Assembly: GCA_029531795.1 (NCBI GenBank)
Contig: JAPEIS010000008.1
Location: forward strand, 682,001 to 746,000
Direction: 5' to 3'
Source: Sclerotinia nivalis
Lineage: Eukaryota; Ascomycota; Leotiomycetes; Helotiales; Sclerotiniaceae
Length of the DNA: 64,000 nt
The notes below the pieces were generated by a model, which had not been told where the DNA came from, did no database searches, and saw only the letters and a program-made list of their open reading frames with translations. Below are positions 35,004 through 47,171 of this stretch, in pieces. The translations under genes and the position numbers were made by a program. How positions within the stretch are numbered: the stretch's first letter is position 1; the number at the start of each line of letters is the position of its first letter.

Positions 35004-36998
35004 ATGTCAAATTCTCATGATGTTCGCGGGGGTTCGCCACAAATGGGTTCCAACAACAGTAATTCCGATCTATCATCTCCACCGCGATCAAGTCCTGAGA
35101 TGGATGATATGCAAATTCGTAATGATTTAAATAGCATTACAGTCAATCATTCTATTACAGGTGCTTCAACATCAGAAAAGCCAGCCCGCAAGAAACCAGT
35201 TAGAAAGCCCAGACCAAAAGCTGGAGATGCTAGCTCAGCTACAAATACCGACGCACCAAAACCTAAAAGAGTACGCAAACCCAGAGATCCTAACGCTCCT
35301 CCTGCTGCCAGATCACGAAAGAAGGTTACGCCTTCCGAAAATACCAATGGGGGGGAATCATCACGACAAACAAAAATTACTGATGCTCCTGGAATGCGGT
35401 TGAGTGATATCAGTTTTAGTGGTCCTGCAACCCCACCAGTACAAAACGCCATAATTACCAAATCAGGAGAAAGTGAGGCTATCCCCAAATCTTTCTTTAA
35501 TTCCGCCCCACCTCAACCCCAACCTCAAGTTGCTCCACCACCGCAACCACAGCAGCATATGGGCCAGGTTCAGTCACAAATGTCAACACAACAATCACAG
35601 ACTACAGCTCGAACCAGCGGTCAAAATTATGATCCCGTTAGATCTAATTATGATCCTGTTCGAGAAACACTCGTCAGTCACCACTCATACAATAATTCTC
35701 AAGGATCGCCAATTCCACCTCAAGTTACCAATCGCGCCAGTGCATCACCTTCCATCGCCAGTCTTGTCGACCCTCCCAATCAGCCATTGACCTCACCATC
35801 AGCTCATTCATTTCTAATGCATCAGCAACGTCAACAAGATGGACATACTTCCTTACCTGCCTCCCCAATAGTTAATCGATTGGGTTTATCAACAACTTCT
35901 GATTCCGCTAGTCCTCGGACCTTTGCACCAACTCCCACACTAACGTCACAACCAATGCCCGCTCCAACCATGTTGTCGCAAAAGGAACCCCAAATCCCCA
36001 ACGGTAACTCGAATAAAAAGAACACAACCAACGGAATCTCAGGAACATCAACTCCAAAGCCATCGGCCAAGGGTAAAGAGAAAGAGAAAGAGAAAGAGAA
36101 AGAGAAAGACAGTGTTCTTCTTACCCCACCTCCACTCCCTGGTTCTGGCCTGATGCAGCTCGGAGGTAATGATGGTACAGAAACTCGTGCTCCAACAATC
36201 GTTCTTGATATCCCTTTGAATGATGGTGAAGTAAATGTTTATGTCAACTTTGCTCGTATGGCCGAGGAAACATATGGTTGGGATGCCTTACACCCTCGAT
36301 TGGCAGCTCAGCGTGATCGACTTGCAAGAGTCGCCGCTGCAGGTGCTGCCCTGGAGAGAAATGGCTCAAGTAAGGAGAGTGGAGATGAGATGTCACTGGA
36401 TTCTGAAGGAGAGGGTAGTAATATTGAGATGGGTGGAATGAGTGATGGCCGTATTGGTACTGATGGGGGTACGAGAAAGGCCAAGCCGAAGAGAAAGACC
36501 AAGGAGGATGAGTACGACAAAGACGACGGTTTTGTTGATGATTCTGAGATGTTATGGGAGGAACAAGCCGCCGCTGCAAATGATGGCTTCTTTGTGTATT
36601 CAGGGCCTCTTGTTCGAGAAGGCGAGAAACCGACACTTGACAGGTACGTACTGTAAACCTCAGATGGTTTTTTACGTGAGACTAACTTCTAATTTAGGGG
36701 AGAGGGTCCAGCGAAGAAGCCTCGCACTCGAAAGCCAAAAGTGGCTGGTGAGAAAACCACTACCACAAGTCGTACTAGTTCGGGCGGTAAAGCTTCTGGT
36801 ACATCAGGCGGCGTTGGTTCTCGTGGTGGAACCACAGCAGCACGTAAATCTCGTATCACAAAAGCCGATCGTGCACGTATGGAACAGGAGAAAATGGAGC
36901 GAGAGCAAATGGGTTCTATGGCTGGTATGCCTGGAGGATATAATACCATACAACTTGCACCAAGTTTAGGAGGAACACCTATGATTTTCAATCAGTAA
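35004..36998 (+). CDS. HPC2: HPC2/ubinuclein subunit of the HIR histone chaperone complex
   Basis: Exons 35004-36643 and 36698-36998 give 646 aa. Most of the protein is disordered: a Lys/Pro/Arg-rich AT-hook-like region (RKPRPKAGD, PKRVRKPRDP), Gln/Pro/Ser-rich stretches, and a KE run coded by a GAGAAA hexamer array near 36070-36110. The diagnostic part is IVLDIPLNDGEVNVYVNFAR and the Hpc2-related domain DEYDKDDGFVDDSEMLWEE. With Hir1, Hir2 and Hir3, Hpc2 deposits H3-H4 independently of replication and represses histone genes. The final codon context CAGTAAGT could instead be a donor joined to 37061, ending in VFDS at 37076; the two ends differ by only a few residues. Confidence 0.87.
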
Positions 36999-37799
36999 GT
37001 GTTAAGTAATGGGATGATATTTGGCTGGGATTGATCGACATGGTTTGGTTTTTTTTGTAGAGTTTTTGATTCTTGAAAATATCATCCTCTTTCATGGGTC
37101 GAAATGGTAATCTTACCAGGCGTTCAGAAGGGAGGGTCGAGATGCATATGGAGTTATTGGGGCTTCAATGTTTGAGCATACAATCCTGGTTGTACATTAG
37201 ACTACCTATCTTTGCATGACCGAACAACAGTTTCTTTTTGACTGTACAGTATATTGTAGCAAGCAAATTCGAGATATTATAATACTAAATGTGCTGTGCA
37301 AGTAAGATCGATAGATGGTGATTTGACTTGGGGTTTTTCGAGTACTTTGAGTGGCTTGGTTAAAGCAGCGAATATAGGAATTGCCAGAAGTATATAAGAG
37401 TTTCTCTTAAAAAAATATATATGATTAATGTGAAGCATGAAGGTTAAAATAAACTTCTAACTTCTATTCCTAACTCACTTATCATCAACATTCTTGTATT
37501 AATAGTAAGTGAATCAATCAAGCAAAGCACATTAGTTCATTCAGCTGTTGATATCAAAATGCCCCTCGCTTAAAGCAGCACACGTCCGAGCATCGCTATC
37601 ATTAATTGCATCACCATCACAATCGATAAATATTTACGAAATATTTCCCGTCGCATGAATCCCTGCATGTAGGTATTTATTTATTTCTCTGGCAAACCCA
37701 ACCAACATTCGATTCCCAATTCCCAAACCGCAATTGCAATTGCGATTTCTACCACTATAATCACAACATCGCCATATCCGGCGCAACACAACACACACA
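36999..37799. other. Intergenic between HPC2 and CTP1
   Basis: HPC2 3' flank and CTP1 upstream region. An alternative last HPC2 exon may lie at 37061-37076. No other gene seen. Confidence 0.45.
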
Positions 37800-38912
37800 A
37801 TGGCAACACTATCCCCAGCACCCGCATCAGCACCCGTCCCAACACCCTCGGAAAACCCCAAGCAGAGACCCAGCGTCCTCCGCAGCATCATCGCAGGAAG
37901 TACAGCGGGCGCGGTCGAAATCGCAATCACATATCCGTTTGAATTTGCAAAGACGCGGACGCAGTTAAATAGACGATTGCCGGAGAGTGGGAAACTACCG
38001 TGGCCGAAGTTTGGGAGCGCTTGGTATGCGGGGTGTACGACGTTGATTATTGGGAATTCGTTGAAGGCGGGGATTAGTATGTTTTTTTTCCTTTGGTTTT
38101 GGGGGTGTTTTTGATGGGGGGTTGGAGTGGTGGTTTAAGGGCTTGAGGGGAAGAGAGGGATTGGAGGGGATATATGCCATGGAGTGCGAATACTGATACA
38201 TAAATATAGGATTCGTCGCATTCGATCAATATAAAGCACTACTCCAAGACGCCGATGGAAAGATTTCCGGACCACGAACTGTAATCGCCGGTTTTGGAGC
38301 TGGTGTCACCGAAAGTTTATTAGCAGTCACACCTTTCGAGAGTATTAAAACAACTTTGTACGTTCTCATTCCTCTCCATGAAACATATACACATAATTTA
38401 ACAACTGCAGAATCGATGATCGCAAAAGCGCCAAACCGCGCATGAAAGGATTCCTCCACGCCGTCCCCATCATCGCCCGCGAAAGAGGTCTCCGAGGATT
38501 CTTCCAAGGTTTCGTCCCAACCACCGCCCGTCAATCGGCCAATTCAGCCGTTCGATTCGGATCTTACACCTCGCTGCGTCAACTCGCACAATCGTATACT
38601 GCGCCCGGAGAAAAATTAGGTGCATTATCAACTTTTGGGATTGGCGGATTGGCAGGTATCATCACGGTATATGTAACGCAACCACTTGATACGGTGAAGA
38701 CGCGTATGCAGAGTATAGAGGCGAGGAGTCTGTATAAGAATAGTTTTCATTGTGCGAGTTTGATCGTGAGGAATGAGGGGGTGTTGACTTTTTGGAGTGG
38801 GGCGTTGCCGAGATTGGGGAGGTTGATTTTGAGTGGCGGCATTGTTTTTACGATGTATGAACAGAGTATTGAGTTGATGGGACGGGTGGATCCTGAAAGT
38901 AGATATATTTAG
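37800..38912 (+). CDS. CTP1: Mitochondrial citrate (tricarboxylate) carrier
   Basis: Exons 37800-38076, 38210-38357 and 38411-38912 join in phase into 308 aa, the normal size for the mitochondrial carrier family. The three carrier repeats each show the Px[DE]xx[KR] signature: YPFEFAKTR, TPFESIKTT and QPLDTVKTR. The FVPTTARQSANSAVRFGSY stretch and the GALPRLGRLILSGGIVFTMYE end are typical of citrate transport proteins. It exchanges citrate for malate or another citrate across the inner mitochondrial membrane, feeding cytosolic acetyl-CoA. The start ATG precedes a Pro/Ala-rich leader of about 25 residues. Confidence 0.92.
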
Positions 38913-39416
38913 AGAGGGAGCTGAGCAGTGAGTTGGTTTGGGAAGTTAGAAAGGAACATGCGGAAGGGGAATGCACTTTGTGCGCAGTGAAAATATTCAG
39001 GCCTCGTAGAATTCCGTGATTTACCTTAATTGGCAGCCAGCTTTGGACGCCCAGGATGGTAATCTCGGTAGGAGGAATGGAGTTGTGAGCCGTGTGCTTT
39101 GTATGTATATATACATCTAGGAGTGGCTATCTGCATTTCGCTTCCCCTTGGGCATATAGAAGAAGAAAAGAGGGAGAAGGTATTTGGAGTTCAAGAGCGC
39201 GAGTAAAAGTTGTATGTATATGCTTCCCCAATGATTTCAGAGCTCGGTGTTTACTATGGATACATTCATTCATCCATATATTAAACCCATGTATGTATTC
39301 AGTCAACACACTAACTAGTAGTACAAATTTCATTCCATCCCAATTCAAGTTTTTATATAATCTTACACTCGATTTTATTCAATGTCATTTCATCATCTAA
39401 CACACACACACACACA
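38913..39416. other. Intergenic between convergent CTP1 and UQCC2-like gene
   Basis: Shared 3' flank with a short CA microsatellite at about 39401-39416. No gene. Confidence 0.45.
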
Positions 39417-40384
39417 TCATTGAAATCGCAAAGCCCCCTTCCATTTATTCACCTGCTGTTGGAACCAACTCCTCTTAGGCGCCTCTTCGAGTTCTCTGAC
39501 GAGATCTTCGTAGTATGTTGGGTTGCTGGCGGGTTTGAGCGTTTTGGATGTTAGAGGGTACTAGGGTGGTGTTAGTTTGGTTTTCGTGAATGTTCTTGTG
39601 TGGTTTCTAGGTCCTCTCTCTTATACACTCATCCATCCCAACTGCTCCTTTTCCTCTTATTCCATGTACCATCCATGCATCTTTCGCCCTCCACTACCCT
39701 CATCCCGTCCCATTTCCTTCCATATCCGCCCCCTCCTCTCCTAAAAACCAAAACCAAAGAAAAAAAAAGAAAATACACGTACCTTCCCCCGATATCGATC
39801 CTCAAGTAAACTATAAAGCGCATTACACTGCACCAACTCCCTCTTCTCGTCGAATTTCCCGGCAGCAGAAATTCGTTCTATTCTTCGACGGATGGCGTCT
39901 TGGAATTGGGCTTCGGGTCGGAGTGCATCTTTTGGCCAGCGGGAGAGCGCGCGGAGGTAGTGTCGGTAGGCGGGCTAGGGGTGGGGGTTAGATGGGTTTT
40001 GGATGGGTTTGGGAGGAGAGGGGAGGAGGTGGGGAGAGGAAGGGGGAGGAGGGGAGGGAGAGGGTGGAAGGGGGGAGACGACGGGAAGGGGGAGAGGGTG
40101 GGGTGGAGGGATTGGGGGATTGTAAGAGAGGAGGGAGGTGGGTGGGGAAGTAGAGGAGGAGGAGGAAGGGAGGAGAAAGGAGAAAGGGGAGAGGGTAGGA
40201 TATAACAAGCATTTATCTTGCCGGAGGGCATGAAGTATTCAAGCAAACATAACATCCACTCCATCCCAATCTAGACTTCTAGCCCCCAAGTGCCCGACCG
40301 TGCGTATCTCGAAACTGCAAATACGAGCTCGGAAATTTGATTTCAAGGACCCAGAGAGAAAAGAAAACTTACTGATTGCGACAT
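39417..40384 (-). CDS. UQCC2/CBP6-like complex III assembly factor
   Basis: Three minus-strand exons, 40384-40373, 39974-39783 and 39560-39417, give a small protein of 115 aa. It begins MSQS, then PAYRHYLRALSRWPKDALR, the YR..L..WP..R pattern of the UQCC2/Cbp6 family. CNALYSLLEDRYRGKYPLT and NPTYYEDLVRELE with a closing WFQQQVNKW helix also fit. Members act in mitochondria on cytochrome b synthesis and early assembly of the bc1 complex. The assignment rests on these short motifs. Intron 1 is long (398 nt) and holds an extreme pyrimidine tract on the coding strand. Confidence 0.78.
40000..40195 (+). repeat. G/A-rich tract inside the first intron of the UQCC2-like gene
   Basis: On the + strand almost 200 bases are nearly pure purine with many runs of three to five G. 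On the gene's own strand this is C/T-rich and precedes the splice acceptor, like a huge polypyrimidine tract. The + strand has G-quadruplex potential. Confidence 0.75.
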
Positions 40385-41292
40385 AATGTTTGAATCAAAT
40401 TGATTGAAAGAGAATCAATTGGTTAATGGTGAAGATGGAACTGTATTGACAGGGAATAAATTGAATATATTGAATATATTGGATAAACTGAATGATTTGA
40501 ATTGAAAGGATGATTTTCAATGGATTTTCAATGCAGATATGCGATTGAGGGGTGGTAGGTACATTATGCGGTCATTACTTTTCAGAAATAGAGTTAAGGC
40601 AAAACGGATTCATTTTTTAGTGGATGCGGTTGTAATGCGGTACGATTTCGGTGCAGCTATATTTGGAAGACGGGTGTGAATTTAGTATGGGAGAAAGTCA
40701 CTGATTTGATGGCATGTGATTTGTCAGATTTACAAGGACACAGATTAGAAATGTGATTGTTTAAGATTGAACGAGATGATAAAACATATAAAATAATTAT
40801 ATATTCATTTCATACATATATATATACATACATACATACATATATACATACATACATACATACATATATACATACATACCTCTTACTTAAAGATCTACTT
40901 AATATTTTCATACATTCTTAATACAATTCATATTAAATTCCTATTATATCCCCTATTAAAAAGTCCTTATTCCTGCTGTGCCTTTTCATCAAAAATATCG
41001 ATGATTTCTAGCGAGTGAATGTGGCGCTACGGGGTTATTATAATACACCTAACAATCTTGCAACCCCATCTCACATTTCAAACAAAGCCGAAAGGACTAT
41101 CCTTCTCCAAGACCTTTTTCTCCCTCTTCTTAATCTCCTGACTAAAACTATCTCAACCACCGTTCCTTTTCTTCCTTTCACCTACTTCACGACCTCTTCT
41201 TTTCTAACCCTTTACATTCATTCATTCATCACATTCAAATCTTGTTCCTTCGTCATTTTCTTTTTCTTTGTTTCTCAAATACCGAATTCATT
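40385..41292. promoter_or_regulatory. Shared upstream region of divergent UQCC2-like gene and BSD2
   Basis: About 900 bp, AT-rich, with a TACA/TATA microsatellite at about 40815-40878. No specific site recognised. Confidence 0.45.
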
Positions 41293-42446
41293 ATGAGTTC
41301 GCAACGATATGAGAGGGTGCGTAATCCCCACTAATCCTCGCCACGATTTGAGGAGTGGATATAGTGGTTATTGTATAAAGATGAATACTAACATATTTTG
41401 ATTAGGTATCTGCGAATGATGAAGATACCCCTTCGACACCTACATCCCCTCCACCATCCTTCCGATCGCGAGGCTCTTCTCCTTCTTCACGGCATCACGT
41501 AACTCCCGTCGATCAAAATCTTGCGGATACATTTGGTGATGATGGATCTGATGATGAGGATAATGATGGAGATGATAGACAACGATTAATGCGTGGAAAT
41601 CCTTCTTCATCAACGGAGCGACTTACGGAAACGACGGGTGATGAGAATCGACCAGCTACTCAAAGAACAGTGACGGCGATACCGGCGTTTGTACCGCCAA
41701 CAGGTGGAAGGGTTTATGGTGGTGGTTCGGGATCTGATGGTGTCTTTGCAAATTTAAGTGCTAAGCCTGAGAGAGGTGAGAAACAAGAAGAACATCCACC
41801 TGTATGTATACCTATTACCATGATGTAAACTCATGCTGACAAAACATAGACATATGAACAAGCCGCAGCAGATGCAGCTCCACCATATTGGGAAACAACC
41901 ATTCTCGCACCCGGACTCGGCGGATTAGATGAAGTATATGTCGAAGGCCTTCCAGTTGGATCCTTATTCTCCTTTATTTGGAACGGCATGATATCGATGT
42001 CTTTCCAACTCGTCGGTTTCCTCCTTACATACCTCTTACATACTACACACGCTGCAAAGAATGGATCTCGTGCTGGTCTCGGAATTACACTCATACAATA
42101 TGGTTTTTATATGAAAGGCACAAATAATGTTGTTACACCACCATCAGGAGGAAGTGATGCATCATATGCTCAACCTCCTGACGCAAATAGCCACGATTTT
42201 GACCCTGATAAGGTTAATGCAGCCGCGACAGCAGGAATGGATTCTGGAAGTGGTGGAATCTCGGGTATTGCAAGTAATGAATGGTTTGCATATGCACTTA
42301 TGATAGTTGGATGGTTTATCTTAATCAGAGCTTTCAGTGATTTCATCAGAGCGAGGAGACATGAACAATTGGTATTACAAAGTCCAGATCGTGGATTACC
42401 AGTACCGATAATTGCAAGTGGTGAAGAGAATGAGACGATTGTCTAA
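41293..42446 (+). CDS. BSD2: BSD2/NDFIP-type membrane adaptor
   Basis: Exons 41293-41316, 41406-41801 and 41850-42446 give 338 aa. The first 150 residues are hydrophilic with an acidic DDGSDDEDNDGDD run. Then comes APPYWETTILAPGLGG and three membrane segments: GSLFSFIWNGMISMSFQLVG, a second from about LLTYLLHTTHA to QYGFYM, and FAYALMIVGWFILIRAF. These are the conserved elements of Bsd2/NDFIP proteins, which recruit the Rsp5/NEDD4 ubiquitin ligase to sort transporters, among them metal carriers, to the vacuole. A clear PPxY motif is not visible near the conserved block. Confidence 0.88.
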
Positions 42447-44222
42447 GGGATGGGTTGGAATGGGAAGGATAGGATGGTTGATATGGAAACTGGATATGGA
42501 TATTCATTCACACTTAAAGAGTAAAGAAGGTTTACCCTGGGAGTTTATATGGACAGGATAAGGTAGGGTAGGAAGGATTCAAGAGAAAATGGGAGATAAA
42601 GGGAATTACTTGAGTAAAGAATTCCTATGGTTACTTTTAACTCCTTTTTTTGAACGGATAACTTTTCCTTTTGAACTTTTTAAATATCATCTGGTTGGAC
42701 AAGCGGGCGTTAGATAATTTCATTCTCCTTTCTTTTGTGGTATGATGTGGTTGGTATGGTGTGCTTATATGGACATCATTGTGAGCCAAGTGATATGGAG
42801 AGGAGAATTGATTGAGTGGATAGATGAGTGGATGGATGGAGAGGAGAATTGATTGAGTGGATAGATGAGTGGATGGATGGATTGAAAGTTAATGAATATG
42901 TGGAATATATACAACGCTGAGAATCTGATGTTTGAATTTTAAACTTGATTTGGAATACTGTATGGATTTTTTTTTCTTGTGAGTGGTGTATCTATGTTTG
43001 GATGGATGGGCGGGTGAGTGGATGGGTGAATTGAATTGAATATGTGAGCTATACTAAGTAGGTAGGTAGGTAGGTAGGTATAAATTAATGGATGGATGGA
43101 TGGATGGATGGACGGATTGATTGATTGCTTGCTTTTTATTGCGGGATATTGATTGTGAATGGGTGATGTGAAAGGAAGGATGAGAGAAGATGAGGGAGGC
43201 GAGGATATATGATGTTAGGAATATGGATGAAGGGGATGAGGAAGATGAGGAAGATTGGCGAGATGACAGGAGATGACAAATTATCATGATAGGTAGATAG
43301 GTACGTAGGTACGTATGCACATACAAACTCCACATATCCAAATCGCCACTTGGGAGTGTGTATGGAGTGGAGATATATATGAAATGAAGTGATTAAAGAA
43401 GTGAAGGGAGGGGTTTCGCATCAGGGTTGGTTGTTAGGGAAGAGGAAGGGAATAGGGAAGGGGGGGGGAAGGGGAGGGGGAGTAAGGGGAGGAGAAAGGG
43501 AGATAGGAACGAGAATACGCACCGCGAGAAATAATCTGGATTCCAAATGATCCAAACTTATCTAGTCACAATCCTTATAGTCATCACGATGAGTTATCTA
43601 TCTTGTAACCAAGAATCAAAAATCCTCAGGGCTCACTGGAATTGAGTTAAAAAGTAGATAGAACCGGTGAAAGTATAATTTACATCTACACATTCATCAC
43701 GATTTCACCAGCATTATCCATTTCATCTGTATGTTTCTTTCCATATTTCCTTTAAGAATATATATCATTTTGAATTTTGTACGTTCAGCCTCCCCTAGTA
43801 AATACTAATCCTAACCATAACAGCCTTACCAAAGGCTCAAAAAAGAGCAACAGGATATCGTTTTCGTCTTCATCTCTACTTTCATCTTTCTCATCTTTTC
43901 TCCTCTGTAAGTGGTATTGAGAAACACATAATGAATCTTTGCTGTCTTCTATTACTCCCAACACCAAACACTCTTTTGCAACCCATTCCATTCCACAAAT
44001 TCGAATTAATCCTTCATTTACATGCTTCTCGCTCCAAACCCAATAATGTAGCAAATCTAATAGTAACAATTGATCCATTAATCCAATAATACATGCTCTT
44101 TTTCTTCTCATTTCGATCAAGTCTTCGTTATTTTTACTCATCGCATTGTCGATACGTTTGTATCGCGTCATGTTGTAGGAGTCGTAGTATTGATCGTGTC
44201 CGAAGACGTTATGATGAAATCT
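42447..44222. other. Intergenic between convergent BSD2 and EXO1, repeat-rich
   Basis: About 1.8 kb. It contains a perfect 41-bp tandem duplication at 42798-42879, GGTA and ATGG arrays at about 43060-43115, and a G-run-rich stretch at about 43430-43500. A 128-codon frame on the minus strand at 44171-43785 has no recognisable motif and lies just after EXO1; it is treated as 3' flank. Confidence 0.5.
42798..42879 (+). repeat. Perfect tandem duplication of a 41-bp unit
   Basis: The unit starting GAGAGGAGAATTGATTGAGT occupies 42798-42838 and is repeated without change at 42839-42879, with an ATGG microsatellite adjoining. Confidence 0.85.
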
Positions 44223-46647
44223 TCAACCGGCATAAACAAATCGTCCCAAATTGAGGCCCAACCCTAATCCCTTGTTTGACATTTCTTCAACAGGTGACAA
44301 TGGCTCTTCCTCTCCCTCGCTATCTGGTATAATGAAATCCTCACTACCCTTCTGGATCAAAGCTGCTACCTCAGTGTCATCGATTGGAGGTAATGGGATA
44401 GATGCCGGTTGAACGTCTGCTAATCTTGATTTGTTCTCTTTGGTGGCTTCAGGAAAAGGGACGCTGGTTTTACGGAGAAAGGCGATAGGGCCGGCGGCAA
44501 GCATGGGTGTCATTGGAGGTGTAGGTGGTAGCTTGAAGCGATTGTGTGCAGCAGCACCTAGTCGCTGAAGAGGGGTGAGAACAGATTTGGTAGAGGTGAT
44601 GACGGGTTTCTTTGTAGCTGTGGTGTTCAACTTTGCTGAAACAGGAATCCTCGACTGAGACTGCGTGGAAGTGGACGGTGGAGTTGGGAGACCTTGACTG
44701 AGCGTAGTAGTCTTTGGTGTTGCAAGAGTCGAAGCATCAAAAGAAAACCTGCTCTTGAGGTCGGGTAGTGGGGTGGACGATTCAAGGATTGGAGAGGGTG
44801 GTTGCTCAGATGAGTTCCTGCTGGTGGTAGAAGATTCGAGATCAGGGACCGTAATTTGAGAGTTTTCAGTCTGACCGTGCCGACTAAAGGTACTCGTACT
44901 TTCCTGGGAATCATGAGTGGATTTGGATGAAGCCTCTCTAAAGATTTTGATTTTTGGCTCCTTGGTTGTTAAATAGTTATCGATATCTGGAATGCTCATC
45001 ATAGCTTCTTCAATCGAATCATCCGAAAAGATGGTTATATCTTCCTTCTGTTTATTCTTTCTCTTAGAGACCTTGGAAATACTTGGGCTGTCATCTTCAA
45101 ACCCATCCGCAAAGAAACGGCTTCGACCTAGCTCTACTTTTTGACCAGTTCCTGGTGTTTGAAGGAATGAATCATCCTCACAAAGTCGTGCACGTTTTGG
45201 TGGTCGAGATTCGGTAAGTGAATTCACTCTTCTTCCGGTCGATCTGGAGCTTTGAGGAGTGGGGTGAGGAGGCAATTGAGGTTCTATTTCGGTAGTAGAT
45301 CGTTGTAAGTATGGACGAACTGGCTCAGCAATCCATGGCCCTGAATTCCGAGAAAGAATCTCTTGTTGACTGTGAGAAGGTTGAAAGCAATTGATGTCAA
45401 GCTCCGCAAGAGGGGTCCGCTTAGCTTTGAAATATGTATCAATGGAAACACCCTTCTTCAAGTCGGTCGTAGAGACAGATCTCTTCGAGGCCGTGAAAGG
45501 ATTTGCCATCTTGTTTCTTCGTTCAGTCACAATGGGTTGTTTCGTGATAGGATTCAAATCGCCTTTCGCAACCCCTCGAGCAATCTCCGGTGAAACGTCG
45601 TGTCCAATAAATTGGGTTTGATCCTCCGTAAGTGGAATACCAGGTTGGGTATGGAGAACTAATGTGAGGGTTTGGGGACAGAAAACCCTTTGATGTAAAA
45701 AAGTGAACTCGGCTTGATAAAAAGATTCAAGGTAGTTTTTCGGCACGTGAAATTTGCCGTCAAATTGAATCATACGTACGACTTTTTCGATAGTCTTATG
45801 CTTCCGAACTAGCCGATAAGCTGTCTTTAGCCCTATATTGCTCATGCTAGCTAGATAATCACAGCCACTTAGGATTGCCATCCTTCGAAACTCGGCATCA
45901 GACCAACCAGTTAAGTTGACATCTTTGCAAGCACAAAAATCTGCCTTGTTGACTTCGATACAGTTGCCGTACTGATCCAACTTGGTTAGAAGACATTTAG
46001 CACCAAACACCAAAAGATCAGAGTCCTCAGATAGTATTCCATCGATTATGCCTTGTCGTTCCAGGTAAACCATTTGGGCATCGGCTTCATATGGAGCTAC
46101 AATATATTGTACTCCCATCTCTTTCAACTCATCAATTACATGGCGGGCCATCTCTGGAGTCACATCAACCGCTTTCTGAAATTCCAGGTATGCTTGGGAG
46201 GTCTTTCCAGCACTCAATAACTCTTGTCCAAGTCGTTTGCTATCTTTCCGGCGTCTTTCTCTGTCCTTCTCTGTTGCAGCTTTACTTGGCAAATAGTCAC
46301 CATCGAATATCAAGTAGGGAGTAACGCCAAAATGCAACAACATTCGTACCCGGTGCATACAATACTCAACATATCTGCTTTTTTGGTTAGCATATTCCCT
46401 TCCAGGTTGGGCTCAGGCTCCATACTTTCTTGTTGGCTTCCCCATAGCAAGATCCATAGCACATGATACAGTTCCACGGTGTAGCCAACCATAAGCATCC
46501 ACCCCAAGGGTTTTGCCATCAAACTTCTTCAAATTACATGGCTTTTGGATGGATTTGAGCAAAGGGAGAAGGCCTACAAGTGGTTAACATGGAAGGACTT
46601 AAGTGGATAATTAATAGAATATATATATATGTACCATTGATCCCCAT
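44223..46647 (-). CDS. EXO1: Exonuclease 1 (XPG/RAD2 family)
   Basis: Minus-strand exons 46647-46635, 46573-46426 and 46374-44223, with introns of 61 and 51 nt, give 770 aa. The XPG-N domain starts MGINGLLPLLKSIQKP and contains the metal-binding Asp in GVDAYGWLH. The XPG-I domain has APYEADAQMVYLER and DSDLLVFG, and a helix-hairpin-helix-like segment follows (ILSGCDYLASMSNIGLKTAY). The long C-terminal tail is disordered. It contains GRSRFFADGF, which fits the MIP box by which Exo1 binds Mlh1. Exo1 resects DNA ends 5'-3' and acts in mismatch repair. The 13-nt first exon is unusually short but is required for the conserved MGING start. Confidence 0.92.
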
Positions 46648-47171
46648 ATTGACAAGAGTATTAGTAACACAAAACAAACAGATCAACAGAGGGAGAATTG
46701 GGGAACCATTAGATTTTTAATCATGTACTATCAATTCGTCGTAGAGTGGCGAGTAAAGGATGAAACGAATGTATAATTCAAGACATAAGTAAGAGAAAGA
46801 GCATGCTATTATTTGTGAGTGATCAATGGCCGTTAAAGTTGTCGTCAGTTTGTCGTAGGTCGCCGCGAAGATTTGTTGATATCAAGGTTCGGATTGAGGT
46901 TCAAATGTCCCTCTCAATTAAACCTGCATGATAGAATGAACGCGTGTGGAAGGCGCGTCGAACACCAGGAACTTCCTTTTCCTTCACTAGGGCAACCACT
47001 GATCAATATAATGTCTGTGACCTCATACCCCTGCTAGCTCAAAAAGTAACAGGCGGGGAATTTTTGCGATAAAGATTCCGATATGGAAAAAAAGTTTAAG
47101 CAACCAAGTACAATTCAATTATTTCACCAAAAATATCAATTGCCTTTGATCAATTACCTACAAACTTCACA
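46648..47171. promoter_or_regulatory. Shared upstream region of divergent EXO1 and TMA16
   Basis: 524 bp between two start codons on opposite strands. It contains ACGCGT at 46940-46945 and a GGCGCG at about 46952-46957. Confidence 0.5.
46940..46945. promoter_or_regulatory. MCB-type ACGCGT site
   Basis: ACGCGT is the MluI cell-cycle box bound by the MBF factor that drives G1/S genes, including DNA repair and replication genes, in yeasts. It lies about 290 bp before the EXO1 start and about 230 bp before TMA16, with a GGCGCG a few bases away. A six-base site can occur by chance. Confidence 0.35.

Noticed and set aside
39878..40264. Proline- and leucine-rich frames across the UQCC2-like gene's first intron
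   Set aside because: They translate the polypyrimidine tract of the intron and overlap true exon sequence in another frame.
43785..44171. 128-codon open frame on the minus strand just after EXO1
   Set aside because: No motif or family resemblance, repetitive acidic end, and position in the EXO1 3' flank.
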